A stretch of 64,000 nt of DNA from an uncultured Sphingomonadaceae bacterium (GCA_947496865.1 CANMEE010000002.1:248001-312000); one strand, 5' to 3'. Numbered from the stretch's first letter, positions 1-12,276 are shown. Notes: generated from the sequence alone by a model not told the origin. Program-made: numbers and translations.

Positions 1-225
1 GGCCAGACAAAGGGCGATACCGGTTCTCCAGAAGTGCAGGTTGCAGTCCTCACCGAGCGCATTGTAAACCTCACCGAGCATTTTAAAGGCCATCATAAAG
101 ATAACCACTCACGTCGTGGTTTGTTGATGATGGTGAACAAGCGCCGCAGCTTGCTGGACTATCTCCGCAAGAAAGATGCAGGACGCTATTCCAAGTTGAT
201 TAAAGATCTTGGTCTCCGGAAATAA
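1..225 (+). CDS. rpsO: 30S ribosomal protein S15, C-terminal part (5' end outside window)
   Basis: The frame is open from base 1 and ends at TAA 223-225. The visible 74 residues carry the S15 signature: [42 protein letters not shown], and a C-terminus ending LGLRK. S15 binds 16S rRNA in the platform of the small subunit and is about 89 residues in full, so roughly 15 N-terminal residues lie upstream. It is followed by a strong terminator and then pnp, the rpsO-pnp order common in proteobacteria. Confidence 0.97.
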   Translation, partial: GQTKGDTGSPEVQVAVLTERIVNLTEHFKGHHKDNHSRRGLLMMVNKRRSLLDYLRKKDAGRYSKLIKDLGLRK

Positions 226-236
226 GAGTTTCGAAG

Positions 237-266
237 ACGGCCTCCCGATGGAGGCCGTTTTCTTTT
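237..266 (+). terminator. Rho-independent terminator of rpsO
   Basis: A perfect 9-bp stem (ACGGCCTCC 237-245 with GGAGGCCGT 250-258) closes a CGAT tetraloop and runs into TTTTCTTTT. It lies 11 bases after the rpsO stop, so read-through into pnp is probably partial and pnp likely also has its own promoter. Confidence 0.9.
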
Positions 267-269
267 GCC

Positions 270-342
270 CGTTAGCCCTGAGCTCGTCGAAGGGTGCTGA
301 TCGACAATCGATAGGCGTGGTTCGACAAGCTCACCACTAACG
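270..342. repeat. REP-like inverted repeat in the rpsO-pnp intergenic region
   Basis: Two arms of about 22 bases (270-291 and 321-342) are near-perfect inverted copies. They share CGTTAG/CTAACG outer ends and TGAGCTcGTCGAA/TTCGACaAGCTCA inner parts around a 29-base centre. The core TGAGCTTGTCGAA is a motif I recognise as a dispersed intergenic repeat in sphingomonads and other bacteria; its copy number here cannot be counted from one window. The rest of the 226-485 gap holds the rpsO terminator and the pnp leader. Confidence 0.75.
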
Positions 343-485
343 GAAAAAGGCAATTTCTCACAATTCGGTGGGATTGCGCCACAAAGAATGGGGTAAAAAT
401 GACCCCGAACCGCTGTTCAGCCGGATTGCTGGACAAATGAAAGCCCCCGCACTGCATAGGGCAGGCGGGACAAAGGAAAATACGA

Positions 486-2780
486 ATGTTTGATGTAAAA
501 AAAGTTGAAATGGAATGGGGCGGACAAACCCTCACCCTCGAAACGGGCCGTATTGCTCGTCAGGCTGATGGCGCGGTACTCGCGACCCTCGGCGAAACGG
601 TTGTACTGTGCGCAGTGACCGCCGCTAAATCGGTACGTGACGGACAGGATTTCTTCCCGCTGACCGTACACTATCAAGAAAAATTCTCAGCCGCTGGACG
701 TATTCCAGGCGGTTTCTTTAAGCGCGAAGGCCGTGCGACGGAAAAAGAAACGCTGACATCGCGTTTGATTGACCGTCCTTGCCGTCCGCTGTTTCCAGAA
801 GGTTTCTACAACGAAATCAACGTAATCTGTCAGGTGATGAGCTATGATGGCGTCAACGAGCCTGATATTTTGGCGATGGTGGCCGCTTCTGCTGCGCTGA
901 CCATTTCTGGCGTTCCATTCATGGGGCCCATTGGTGCGGCGCGTGTCGGTTACAAAGAAGGCGAATATCAGCTGAACCCGTCGATGGAAGAAGTCGCGAC
1001 AGGCGAACTCGACCTGGTTGTAGCGGCGACACCTGGCGCAGTGATGATGGTGGAATCGGAAGCCAAAGAGCTTTCCGAAGAAGTCATGCTTGGCGCTGTC
1101 CAGTTCGCTCATGAAGCGTCCAAAGACGTTGCGAACCTGATCATCGATCTGGCGGAACAGGCTGCAAAAGAGCCTTGGCAGCTGGATGCGGGCGACGATA
1201 ACAGCGGCATCAAAGAAGACCTGCGCAAGCTGGTCGGCAAAGATATTGCGGCTGCTTACAAGAAAACCGACAAATCAGAGCGTAGTGACGCGCTGAATGC
1301 GGTTCGCGACAAAGCCAAAGAGAAATATGCCGACGAAGACGGTCAAACCCAGATGACTGCCGGTAAGATGGTCAAGAAACTGGAAGCGGAAATCGTTCGT
1401 GGCGCGATCATCAAAGACGGTACCCGTATTGATGGCCGTAAGCTCGATCAGGTTCGTCCGATCGAAGCCATGGTTGGATTGTTGCCACGGACCCACGGTT
1501 CATCTTTGTTCACCCGTGGTGAAACACAGGCAATCGTGACCACCACATTGGGCACCAAAGATGCTGAGCAGATGATCGATGGTTTGGATGGCCTCAGCTA
1601 TACCAACTTCATGCTGCACTATAACTTCCCGCCTTATTCGGTTGGCGAAGTGGGCCGCTTTGGTTTCACCAGCCGTCGCGAAACCGGCCATGGTAAGCTC
1701 GCTTTCCGCGCGCTGCGTCCAGTATTGCCGACAGTGGATGAATTCCCTTACACGATCCGTGTCTTGTCTGACATTACCGAGTCCAACGGTTCGTCCTCCA
1801 TGGCGACTGTTTGTGGCGGTTCATTGGCGATGATGGATGCTGGTGTGCCTCTGGCGCGTCCGGTTTCCGGTATTGCGATGGGCTTGATCCTCGAAGGCGA
1901 AGAATTTGCGGTTCTTTCCGACATTCTCGGCGACGAAGATCATCTCGGCGACATGGATTTCAAGGTTGCGGGTTCCGAAAAAGGTATCACCTCCTTGCAG
2001 ATGGACATCAAGGTAGCCGGCATTACGCAGGAAATCATGAAGTCTGCTCTGGAACAAGCCAGTGGTGGCCGTGCACATATCCTAGGCGAAATGTCCAAAG
2101 CGCTTAGCGGTACACGGACCGAAATGTCTGAACATGCGCCACGTATTGAAACCTTGCAGATCAACAAAGAGAAGATCCGTGAAGTTATTGGTACCGGCGG
2201 TAAAGTGATCCGCGAAATCGTTGCTGAAACTGGCGCGAAAGTGGATATTGATGACGAAGGCCTGATCAAGGTTTCTTCTTCCGACAAATCACAGATCGAT
2301 GCGGCCATCGCATGGATTAAAGGTCTTGTCGAAGAAGCCGAAGTTGGCAAAGTCTATGATGGTAAGGTTGTAAACCTTGTCGACTTTGGCGCATTTGTGA
2401 ACTTCATGGGCGGCAAAGACGGTCTCGTCCACGTTTCGGAAATCAAGAATGAGCGTGTCGAGAAAGTGGCTGACGAACTGTCAGAAGGTCAGGAAGTCAA
2501 GGTCAAGGTTCTCGAAATCGACCAACGCGGCAAGGTTCGCCTTTCCATGCGGGTTGTTGATCAGGAAACCGGTGAAGAGCTGGAAGACACCCGTCCTCCA
2601 CGCGAAAACAAACCCCGTGGCCCGCGTCGTGATGGCGCTGGCGGCGGTGGTCGTGGTCGCGGTCGTGATGGCGGTGCCGGCGGCGGTGGACGCGGTCGTG
2701 GTCGTAACAATGACGGCGACGGTGGCAACAAAGATGGCGGCGGCGATATTCCGTTGCCAAGCTCCATCACCGAAGACTAG
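486..2780 (+). CDS. pnp: Polyribonucleotide nucleotidyltransferase (PNPase)
   Basis: PNPase degrades RNA 3' to 5' by phosphorolysis and is part of degradosome-type complexes. The 764 residues show the two RNase PH-like halves (first near [20 protein letters not shown]; second with [16 protein letters not shown] and [15 protein letters not shown]), a KH domain ([20 protein letters not shown], about residues 560-620), and an S1 domain ([18 protein letters not shown], about 625-695). The tail is glycine/arginine-rich and ends SSITED. The ATG at 486 follows a GGACAAAGGAAAA Shine-Dalgarno region. Length is slightly over the usual 700-720 because of the RG-rich tail. Confidence 0.97.
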   Translation: MFDVKKVEMEWGGQTLTLETGRIARQADGAVLATLGETVVLCAVTAAKSVRDGQDFFPLTVHYQEKFSAAGRIPGGFFKREGRATEKETLTSRLIDRPCRPLFPEGFYNEINVICQVMSYDGVNEPDILAMVAASAALTISGVPFMGPIGAARVGYKEGEYQLNPSMEEVATGELDLVVAATPGAVMMVESEAKELSEEVMLGAVQFAHEASKDVANLIIDLAEQAAKEPWQLDAGDDNSGIKEDLRKLVGKDIAAAYKKTDKSERSDALNAVRDKAKEKYADEDGQTQMTAGKMVKKLEAEIVRGAIIKDGTRIDGRKLDQVRPIEAMVGLLPRTHGSSLFTRGETQAIVTTTLGTKDAEQMIDGLDGLSYTNFMLHYNFPPYSVGEVGRFGFTSRRETGHGKLAFRALRPVLPTVDEFPYTIRVLSDITESNGSSSMATVCGGSLAMMDAGVPLARPVSGIAMGLILEGEEFAVLSDILGDEDHLGDMDFKVAGSEKGITSLQMDIKVAGITQEIMKSALEQASGGRAHILGEMSKALSGTRTEMSEHAPRIETLQINKEKIREVIGTGGKVIREIVAETGAKVDIDDEGLIKVSSSDKSQIDAAIAWIKGLVEEAEVGKVYDGKVVNLVDFGAFVNFMGGKDGLVHVSEIKNERVEKVADELSEGQEVKVKVLEIDQRGKVRLSMRVVDQETGEELEDTRPPRENKPRGPRRDGAGGGGRGRGRDGGAGGGGRGRGRNNDGDGGNKDGGGDIPLPSSITED
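2638..2715 (+). repeat. Imperfect tandem RGRGR/GGGG-coding repeat in the pnp tail
   Basis: Two adjacent copies of a GGCGGTGGTCGTGGTCGCGG-like unit encode [12 protein letters not shown] and [12 protein letters not shown]. The repeat makes an RGG-like basic, disordered tail beyond the S1 domain. Confidence 0.7.
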
Positions 2781-2804
2781 GTGTTTTTACCATAGATTAA
2801 CAAG

Positions 2805-2833
2805 AGGGGCCGGAGCGATCTGGCCCCTTTTTT
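2805..2833 (+). terminator. Rho-independent terminator of pnp
   Basis: Stem AGGGGCC (2805-2811) pairs with GGCCCCT (2822-2828) around a 10-base loop and is followed by a six-T run. It lies 25 bases after the pnp stop. Confidence 0.88.
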
Positions 2834-2910
2834 GTGCCCTTGTTGTTTGTCGCGCATGCGGTAAAATCCGAGGATCGAATCTGGTTTGCAGATCATGATG
2901 GGGGTAAGCT

Positions 2911-5037
2911 ATGACGAAATATATATTATTGATAATGGCGGTTCTTGCCGCCCTGCTTATGTCCGCATCTGCCCAAGCCAGCAGCGATGGTGGCTGCTAT
3001 CCGGAATGGAAACTCAACACCGACAGCGCGTGCGCCAGCACTATTGTGCTGATGCCAGGCAATGATACCCGGACGAACATGCTGCTTTTGCTCGCCGACC
3101 GCGTTTCGCCAACAGCAAATTTCGAATATCCCAAAACGATCAGTTATGAAGGGCAGGGGCGTAATTTCTTCCGCTGGAACAAATTGGAACAGGCGCTTTA
3201 TCCCAAGCCGGTTGCGACACTGGACCGTTCGCGTTTTGGTGGCTCTCGCTGTCAAACCTTTCATAGTGGAACACTGCTTTTTGCCGATCAACTGCGCACC
3301 GCCAAAGTAAAGCGGAAGGAACAAGAGGCGCTAATGGCGGCTCGTTCGAGTATCTTTTCCATTTGCGCCGATCCGCAGCGTGGTGGTTATTCGCGCTATT
3401 ATTTCTCTGAAGAACAAAAGGCGCTCGCAAAGCTGGAATGGAGCAATCCTTCGACACAGATCCGGTCAAGAAAGGGTCGGGCGTTTCTCCAATATTTACT
3501 GGGCGCACAGGCTTTTTATGTTGGCGACTTCAAGGTCGCGCATGACAGTTTCACCGCACTGACCAAAAGTTCCAATGACTGGCTCCAGGAAACTGCCATC
3601 TATATGATCGGCCGGACCGAGTTAAACCGCGCGCAGGCCTCGGCTTTTGGCAAATGGGGCGATTTTGAAGGCCCGGATGCGGTGAATAAAATAGCGATCA
3701 CCAATGCTGAAAAGGTCTTTGCCGCCTATATTAAAAACTTTCCCAAGGGGCGATATACAGGGTCGGCACAGGGATTAATGCGTCGAGTTTTCTGGCTGGC
3801 GGGAGACACTAAGCGATTGGCCGAGGCCTATGAGCAGATGTTAGGGCGAGCAAATAGCCTCGATCCCGGGACTTTTGCCGAGGAGGCCGACACAAAATTA
3901 TTCTTCAACGCCACTGTGAAAAACGATATTTCTGATCCGCTGCTGCTCACTGTCATTGCTCTGGAGCAGATGCGCAAACCCGCTTATCGGGACAAAATAA
4001 TCAGCCTTGCAGAGCTGCAGCAGCTAAAAAGCGCTTTTGCGAATGATCCGGAGCTTTACGACTATCTGCTGGCCAGCCATGCGTTTCATGTGGAGGGCAA
4101 TGCCCGCAAAGTCTTAGGGCTTATCCCAGATGCCGCTCGGCAGGAGAATTTCAGCTATCTACAGTTTAGCCGACAGGCCTTGCGCGGGATGGCGCTGGCA
4201 CGGTTGAATGATCCGAATGAAGAAGGCTTCTGGCGGGATATGATTGCTGGTGCAAAGCGACCCTATCAACGGCCGTTCGTTGAACTCGGGCTGGCGACCA
4301 GCTTGGAATCCAAAGGTCAGGTAGACAAGGTTTTCGCTGCCGATTCCCCGGTTCAGGACCGGACCATTCGTGAGATATTGCTACAATATTCGGTGGGGCC
4401 GGAAATATTGCGTCGGACCGCAGATGACCCATCGCGTTCTGCTCATGAGCGAGAAGTGGCCCTGTTCACCTTGCTCTACAAGCAATTGGCCAGTCGGGAT
4501 TTTACCGGCTTTTTGAAAGATTCACAATCGATACCTGCTGATGTCGAACGTGCAGGATATCTGACAATGCTGCATGCCGACGAAAATGTTCCGCTCGGCC
4601 TGTTTAGCAAAGGCAATATTCAGGATGATTTTCCGTGCCCAAGCTTGGTTGCGACAGTTGGATCGCTAGCGAAAAATAAGAATCAAGGCCGTCCGCGTCT
4701 GTGCCTGGGTGAATTTATCCGGCTCAACGGTTTCGACTATTTTAGCTTTGGTAATCGCTTGCCAAAAGAGGGAACATTGGGAAGCGCAGGATCAAAATTT
4801 GCCAGCGACACATTGGTTCGGCAAGATATTTACAAAGACATTATAGCTGATCCTCGCGCCAATAAAGCGGACAAGGCCTATGCGCTTTATCGTGCGGTTT
4901 ATTGCTACGCCCGGACCGGCAATAACAGCTGTGGGGGCAAGGATGTCGCGCTTTCACAACGAAAAGCCTGGTTCCGGCAGCTCAAGAATAGCTATCCCAA
5001 TTCGAAATGGGCCAAAGCCCTAAAATATTACTGGTAG
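2911..5037 (+). CDS. Exported 708-residue alpha-solenoid-like protein of unknown function
   Basis: I do not recognise a named family. The N-terminus (MTKYILLIMAVLAALLMSASAQA) is a Sec signal peptide with an AQA-like cleavage site, so the protein is probably periplasmic. The mature part is helix-rich with TPR-like spacing (for example YLLGAQAFYVGDFKVAHDSF, WLQETAIYMIGRTELNRAQ, a BamD-like KNFPKGRYTGSAQGLMRR). The end, FRQLKNSYPNSKWAKALKYYW, again resembles a TPR helix pair. Cysteines near the ends (CYPEW, DSACAST; CYARTGNNSCGG) may form disulphides. Its stop overlaps the next gene by 31 bases, so the two are very likely translated together. A putative SD (GGGGGTAAGC) precedes the ATG. Confidence 0.75.
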   Translation: MTKYILLIMAVLAALLMSASAQASSDGGCYPEWKLNTDSACASTIVLMPGNDTRTNMLLLLADRVSPTANFEYPKTISYEGQGRNFFRWNKLEQALYPKPVATLDRSRFGGSRCQTFHSGTLLFADQLRTAKVKRKEQEALMAARSSIFSICADPQRGGYSRYYFSEEQKALAKLEWSNPSTQIRSRKGRAFLQYLLGAQAFYVGDFKVAHDSFTALTKSSNDWLQETAIYMIGRTELNRAQASAFGKWGDFEGPDAVNKIAITNAEKVFAAYIKNFPKGRYTGSAQGLMRRVFWLAGDTKRLAEAYEQMLGRANSLDPGTFAEEADTKLFFNATVKNDISDPLLLTVIALEQMRKPAYRDKIISLAELQQLKSAFANDPELYDYLLASHAFHVEGNARKVLGLIPDAARQENFSYLQFSRQALRGMALARLNDPNEEGFWRDMIAGAKRPYQRPFVELGLATSLESKGQVDKVFAADSPVQDRTIREILLQYSVGPEILRRTADDPSRSAHEREVALFTLLYKQLASRDFTGFLKDSQSIPADVERAGYLTMLHADENVPLGLFSKGNIQDDFPCPSLVATVGSLAKNKNQGRPRLCLGEFIRLNGFDYFSFGNRLPKEGTLGSAGSKFASDTLVRQDIYKDIIADPRANKADKAYALYRAVYCYARTGNNSCGGKDVALSQRKAWFRQLKNSYPNSKWAKALKYYW

Positions 5038-5783
5038 TGGTTCGGCGCGCGAGTCTCTGGTTTGCGCTCATGCCAATATTTATGGCGCTATCGGCCTGTG
5101 AACCAACCACTGCAGATACAACGGTCAATGCCGCAGAATATGACAGTTTTTGGCTATGGGCCGGCGTCAAACCACAAGCGGTTCTGGAGCAAGCCAAAAC
5201 CGTTTATATTTTGGAAGGAGAAGTGCGCGCTTCGAACGCCGCAACTTTGGTACCGCTGAGGCCCGGCACTCCCGATATCGACCACGCAGATATCTGGATG
5301 GTCATTCGGGTAGAAAATCTCGATTTACCGCCGGAAATCTATCGCCAGATTTTTGCAAAATTGGGGCAATGGTCGACGCAAGGCAATAAAGTCGTTGGTC
5401 TGCAAATTGACTTTGACGCCAATACCCGGTCGCTGGATCAATATGCCATATTTCTGCGCAAGCTGCGCCAACAGTTGCCGCGGCAATATGCCCTTGGCAT
5501 TACCGGATTGCTCGATTGGAGCGCCAATGGCGATCCGTCTGCGCTGGCCTCGCTCGCGGACGTTGTCGATGAGGCCGTATTTCAAGTTTATCAGGGGCGT
5601 AACACAATCCCCGGTTACGAAAAATGGCTGAACAATATTGATGATTTACCCATGTTTTTCCGCATCGGTCTAGTGCAGGGCGGGGAATGGAAGCCGCCGG
5701 TAAGCTTGGCACGAAATCCCAATTTTCGAGGCTATGTGATTTTTTTGGTCAATGATGCTGCGAGTGAAATTCACGCAGATTAA
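5007..5783 (+). CDS. DUF3142-like lipoprotein, predicted TIM-barrel glycoside-hydrolase-like
   Basis: The N-terminus has two arginines, a hydrophobic stretch and an LSAC lipobox (Cys about residue 31), so it is probably a lipoprotein. The body shows what I believe are DUF3142 features: FWLWAGVKPQ, VYILEGEV, VVGLQIDFDANTRSLDQYAIFL and YALGITGLLDW. The I-D-F-D and L-D-W strands resemble barrel strands of glycoside hydrolases, but a catalytic pair cannot be assigned. The start at 5007 overlaps the previous gene. A GTG at 5037, directly over the upstream TAG, would give a shorter signal and is also possible. No function is known to me. Confidence 0.65.
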   Translation: MGQSPKILLVVVRRASLWFALMPIFMALSACEPTTADTTVNAAEYDSFWLWAGVKPQAVLEQAKTVYILEGEVRASNAATLVPLRPGTPDIDHADIWMVIRVENLDLPPEIYRQIFAKLGQWSTQGNKVVGLQIDFDANTRSLDQYAIFLRKLRQQLPRQYALGITGLLDWSANGDPSALASLADVVDEAVFQVYQGRNTIPGYEKWLNNIDDLPMFFRIGLVQGGEWKPPVSLARNPNFRGYVIFLVNDAASEIHAD

Positions 5784-5840
5784 TCAGACCATTCATCGTG
5801 CAGATAACAAGAGCGCGCTATGCGATGCTTTACCGCGCAA

Positions 5841-5857
5841 GCCAATAACCTATTGGC
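5841..5857 (+). other. Hairpin in the bamD 5' leader
   Basis: GCCAATA (5841-5847) and TATTGGC (5851-5857) form a perfect 7-bp stem with an ACC loop. No T-run follows, so it is not a classic terminator; it sits about 30 bases before the bamD ATG. Confidence 0.4.
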
Positions 5858-5888
5858 CTGTTCAAGATTTGTGTTTAAGGGATTTGCC

Positions 5889-6683
5889 ATGAACAGAAAA
5901 ACCAGCCTTATTCTCGCATCGACCCTATCCCTAACAATGCTGTCTGCCTGTGCTGGACTTGGCGGTGGAGGCGGTAGTGGTGCCGATACCCGTTATGTCG
6001 CTCGCGACGTGAATACGCTGTATAACGCGGCAAAAGACCGACTGGATCGTGGCCAGTATAAACTTGCGGCCGCTTTGTTTGACGAAGTTGAACGTCAGCA
6101 TCCCTATTCACCTTGGGCGCGTCGCGCGCAGCAGATGAGCGCATTTAGTTATTATGTTGCTGGCGACTATAACAAGGCGATTGAATCATCACGGCGTTTT
6201 CTGTCCATCCATCCGGGCAACAAAGACGCGCCTTACGCTTTTTACCTGATCGCGCTGAGCTATTATGAGCAGATTAGCGATGTGACCCGGGATCAAAAAA
6301 TTACCGAAGCGGCATTGGCAACCTTGGGTGAGGTTGCGCGCCGCTATCCCAATACCCGCTATGCAGCCGATGCCACCTTGAAAATGGATTTGGTCAACGA
6401 CCATCTCGCTGGCAAGGAAATGGAAATTGGCCGTTTTTATCAGCGCCGTGGCAAATGGTTGGCGGCAACGATCCGTTTTCGTGTCGTTATTGAAAAATAT
6501 GAAACAACCACCCACTCGGCCGAAGCCTTGATGCGGTTGACGGAATCCTATCTCGCGCTGGGTATCCCGGCGGAAGCCAAGAAAACCGCTGCGGTTCTGG
6601 GTGCAAACTATCCCGGCTCGAAATGGTATGAGCGCGCGTTTGATCTGGTCAACAAACATGGGAATAAGCAGGACGCGACCTGA
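5889..6683 (+). CDS. bamD: Outer membrane assembly lipoprotein BamD
   Basis: BamD is the essential lipoprotein partner of BamA in beta-barrel insertion. From the ATG at 5889 the product starts MNRKTSLILASTLSLTMLSAC, with an LSAC lipobox. TPR repeats follow: LYNAAKDRLDRGQYKLAAALFDEVERQHPYSPWARRA and the conserved FLSIHPGNKDAPYAFYLIALSYYEQI, then YPNTRYAADA and YPGSKWYERAF. Length is 264 residues, normal for the family. An in-frame TTG or ATG 69 bases upstream would add a non-signal extension and is rejected. It is followed by recN, as in many alphaproteobacteria. Confidence 0.94.
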   Translation: MNRKTSLILASTLSLTMLSACAGLGGGGGSGADTRYVARDVNTLYNAAKDRLDRGQYKLAAALFDEVERQHPYSPWARRAQQMSAFSYYVAGDYNKAIESSRRFLSIHPGNKDAPYAFYLIALSYYEQISDVTRDQKITEAALATLGEVARRYPNTRYAADATLKMDLVNDHLAGKEMEIGRFYQRRGKWLAATIRFRVVIEKYETTTHSAEALMRLTESYLALGIPAEAKKTAAVLGANYPGSKWYERAFDLVNKHGNKQDAT

Positions 6684-6754
6684 TTTCGTGTAAATTGCCA
6701 CGATCCATGTCTATGGGCGTTGCAGCTAAGATAAACGTGATTTAAGAGAGGGCT

Positions 6755-8419
6755 GTGCTGCAGTCCCTTTCCATTCGTGACATTGTTCTTATTGAGGCGC
6801 TCGATCTTGAATTCGGGTCTGGTCTTTCGGTGCTCACTGGCGAAACCGGGGCGGGCAAATCAATCCTGCTGGATTCTCTGGGCCTGGCGCTTGGCAATCG
6901 TGCGGATAGTGGATTGGTGCGACAAGGCACGCAAAAAGCTCAGGTAACAGCCAGCTTTGATGCGCCAACCGAAGGCAGCAAATTGGCGCTATATCTTCAA
7001 GATAATGATATTGACGTAGAGCCGGGTGACCCGCTGATCATCAAACGGTCGGTTAAGGCCGATGGCGGTAGTCGCGCGTTCGTCAATGATCAGCCCTGTT
7101 CTGCAACGTTGCTCCGCGAATTGGGCAGCAAGCTGATTGAAATTCACGGACAGCATGATGATCGCGGTCTGATTAATCCGGCAGGGCATCGAGCCTTGTT
7201 GGACATTTATGCCGGTACGGACGGCACCAAGGTCCGACATGCTTTTGAAGGCTGGCAGTCCGCAAAAGCGGCTTTGGAAACAGCCCTGAACGATCAGGAA
7301 GCAGCCGAACTGGACCGCGAATATCTTGAACATAGTGTAGCGGAACTCTCAAAATTCGCGCCGCAACCGGGCGAAGAGCAAGAGCTTGCTCTGGAACGCG
7401 CGACGATGATGAAGGGCGAGAAGCTGACCGGCGATCTGGAGGCGATCAGAGCCGCCTTTGATGGATCGAACGGCGGTCTTGCGTCTCTGCGCGCGGCGGC
7501 GCGGCGGTTGGACCGGATTGCCGAAGATCATCCTTTGCTGACAGAGGCATTGCAAGCGCTGGACCGCGCGGTGATCGAGGCGAGCGAGGCAGAAGAAAAG
7601 CTCGATGATGCCGCCCATGCGCTGACCTTTGATCCGCAGCGGCTCGATGACATGGAAACACGGCTCTTTGATTTGCGCGCTTTGGCGCGCAAACATCGGG
7701 TGGAAGGTGATGCGTTGCCGCAATTTCTGGTAGACCTGGAAACCAGGTTGGCTGCGATTAGCGACGGCGGGAAATCATTGGAGGCTTTAGAGGCGAATGT
7801 GAAAGCCGCCAAGCAAGCCTATATTGATGCTGCAGAAGCCTTGCGGATCAAGCGGACCAAGGCAGCCAAGGCGTTGGACAAAGCGGTTGCCGGGGAACTG
7901 GTGCCACTGAAACTGGATGCAGCGCGGTTTGAAACCTTGTTGGAGCCGTTGGACCAAGATCGCTGGGGTGCCAATGGGATGGACCGGATAGAATTTCTGA
8001 TTTCTACCAATCCCGGTGCGCCCTTGGCTCCGCTCGGCAAAATTGCTTCGGGCGGGGAATTGTCGCGCTTCATATTGGCCCTGAAAGTCGCCTTGGCGGA
8101 AGAGGGCGGGGCGAAGACGATCATCTTCGACGAGGTTGATCGCGGTGTCGGCGGCGCGGTGGCTTCGGCCATTGGTGACCGGCTATCGCGCCTGTCAGAC
8201 AGCGCACAATTGCTGGTGGTAACGCATAGCCCGCAAGTGGCATCCAAAGGCAATGCGCATATGCTGATCAACAAAAGCTCCAACGGCACTGTGTCACGGA
8301 CGGATGTGAATGCGTTGGATAGTGAAGGCCGGCGTCAAGAAATTGCACGGATGTTGTCTGGCGCGGATGTGACGGATGAGGCGAGAGCACAAGCGGATCG
8401 ATTGCTGGAGGGGGTTTGA
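6755..8419 (+). CDS. recN: DNA repair protein RecN
   Basis: RecN is an SMC-like ATPase acting early in double-strand break repair. The 554 residues carry the Walker A motif GETGAGKS (residues 29-36), the signature LASGGELSRFILALK-type segment (here IASGGELSRF), Walker B IIFDEVDRGVGG and VVTHSPQVASKG. A long coiled-coil region rich in Ala/Glu/Leu lies between about residues 150 and 370. The GTG start at 6755 follows an AGAGAG SD. The gene ends just before the left repeat of the DUF559 cassette. Confidence 0.95.
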   Translation: MLQSLSIRDIVLIEALDLEFGSGLSVLTGETGAGKSILLDSLGLALGNRADSGLVRQGTQKAQVTASFDAPTEGSKLALYLQDNDIDVEPGDPLIIKRSVKADGGSRAFVNDQPCSATLLRELGSKLIEIHGQHDDRGLINPAGHRALLDIYAGTDGTKVRHAFEGWQSAKAALETALNDQEAAELDREYLEHSVAELSKFAPQPGEEQELALERATMMKGEKLTGDLEAIRAAFDGSNGGLASLRAAARRLDRIAEDHPLLTEALQALDRAVIEASEAEEKLDDAAHALTFDPQRLDDMETRLFDLRALARKHRVEGDALPQFLVDLETRLAAISDGGKSLEALEANVKAAKQAYIDAAEALRIKRTKAAKALDKAVAGELVPLKLDAARFETLLEPLDQDRWGANGMDRIEFLISTNPGAPLAPLGKIASGGELSRFILALKVALAEEGGAKTIIFDEVDRGVGGAVASAIGDRLSRLSDSAQLLVVTHSPQVASKGNAHMLINKSSNGTVSRTDVNALDSEGRRQEIARMLSGADVTDEARAQADRLLEGV

Positions 8420-8435
8420 TGCGGTTTAGTCTCGA

Positions 8436-8469
8436 GCCCCTCCCTTTCAAGGGAAGGGTTGGGGTGGGA
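8436..8469 (+). repeat. Left inverted repeat of the DUF559 cassette
   Basis: The segment AGCCCCTCCCTTTCAAGG continues into GAAGGGTTGGGGTGGG. It folds on itself (CCCT/AGGG around TTCA, extended outward with one C-A mismatch) and is an inverted copy of 8908-8942, sharing AGCCCCTCC at one end and TTGGGGTGG at the other. It begins 17 bases after the recN stop. Confidence 0.8.
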
Positions 8470-8531
8470 TGTGGCGCAGCCATATCATTTTATGTCAAAG
8501 GGCAATACGCTACTCATGCATTCCTCCAAAG

Positions 8532-11098
<2,567 letters not shown>

Positions 11099-11121
11099 GC
11101 CGAATATTGCGGGGATTATAA

Positions 11122-12276
11122 GTGGCCAAGAAACAGGGACTATTAAAGCAGCTCGCCAAGGATTTGGAAGCACCGCCAGAAGTGCGTCGCTTTGGCAGTG
11201 GCTGGTTGGCCGGCTTTTTCGCAGTGCTTATGGCGATTGCCGGTCTGGCTATGGTAATCGCATTGCGCTTCCCCGAATGGTTTGCGACACCGGAACTGCA
11301 AGCGGTCAAGGAATGGACCGGCTTTCGCGGGGCGGTTCATCTCCTGCTATTGGGGTCTTACGCGCTGGCGCTGCTGAGCTTACTATTACGCCCCCGCAAG
11401 GCGTTGGGTTTTGTGGCGCTGGCCATCGGTATAACCGCCGCATTTCTGGGCGGCGCCAATGTGCAGCCGGAAGATACAAAAAGCTGGGGCATATTTTTCG
11501 GTTTGGATTTCTTTGTCGTCAATCTGGTGGTCACTGGCCTGATGTTCGCGCCGCTGGAACGGATATTGCCGCACAAACGCGCCCAACGGCTCTTCCGTAT
11601 CGAATGGCGAGAGGATCTGTTCTACTATCTGATCAGCTCGATGATGGTGCAGGCTTTGACTTTCCTAGCGCTGGCACCGTCAAACGTTGTGGTTGCAAAT
11701 ACCGGAAGCTGGGATTCGTTTCGCGCCGCTATCGCCTCGATCCCGTGGATTTTGCAATTTGTTATCGTGCTCGTGTTGACCGATCTGGTGCAATATTTCT
11801 TTCACCGGACCTTCCACCGCTTCCCGTTTCTCTGGGGCTTTCATGCGGTGCACCATTCGGCCAAGTCGATGGACTGGCTCGCTGGCGCGCGGATGCATTT
11901 TATCGAGATTATATTGCTGCGCGGGATAACGTCACTGCCAATGATGACCTTGGGTTTCAGCCCGTCTGTGCTGCAGGCCTATATCGCGTTCGTCTATATT
12001 TATTCGTCTCTGTTGCACGCGAATATCAAGGGGGATTTCAACTGGCTTGGCCATTGGATCGCAACGCCACGGTTCCACCACTGGCATCACGGGCTGGAAC
12101 GGGAAGCCTTTGACGTGAATTTTGCTATCCATTTTCCATGGATCGACAAGCTGTTCGGGACTTTTTACTTCCCGCCATCCAAATGGCCAGAAGGCTATGG
12201 AATACCCGAGGATGTGCCGAAAGGTTATCTAAAGCAATTTGCCTATCCCATAACCCGTAAAAAGCCGGAATATTAA
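11122..12276 (+). CDS. Sterol desaturase / fatty acid hydroxylase superfamily membrane protein
   Basis: This is a di-iron membrane oxygenase of the ERG3/carotene-hydroxylase superfamily; its substrate cannot be told. Histidine clusters are HRTFHR, HAVHHS, and the C-terminal HHWHH, preceded by HIEI/ H in ARMHFIEI. Four or more membrane segments precede the catalytic part (about residues 28-50, 65-87, 90-112, 125-145), then DLVQYFFHRTFHRFPFLWGFH. The GTG at 11122 has an upstream GGGGATTATAA. Convergent with another member of the same superfamily at 12369-13226. Confidence 0.85.
   Translation: MAKKQGLLKQLAKDLEAPPEVRRFGSGWLAGFFAVLMAIAGLAMVIALRFPEWFATPELQAVKEWTGFRGAVHLLLLGSYALALLSLLLRPRKALGFVALAIGITAAFLGGANVQPEDTKSWGIFFGLDFFVVNLVVTGLMFAPLERILPHKRAQRLFRIEWREDLFYYLISSMMVQALTFLALAPSNVVVANTGSWDSFRAAIASIPWILQFVIVLVLTDLVQYFFHRTFHRFPFLWGFHAVHHSAKSMDWLAGARMHFIEIILLRGITSLPMMTLGFSPSVLQAYIAFVYIYSSLLHANIKGDFNWLGHWIATPRFHHWHHGLEREAFDVNFAIHFPWIDKLFGTFYFPPSKWPEGYGIPEDVPKGYLKQFAYPITRKKPEY

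Noticed and set aside
11277..12113. A 278-codon plus-strand ORF inside the desaturase-family gene
   Set aside because: It is in another frame of a well-supported membrane protein, has no family features, and is rich in Arg and Cys as expected of a shadow frame.
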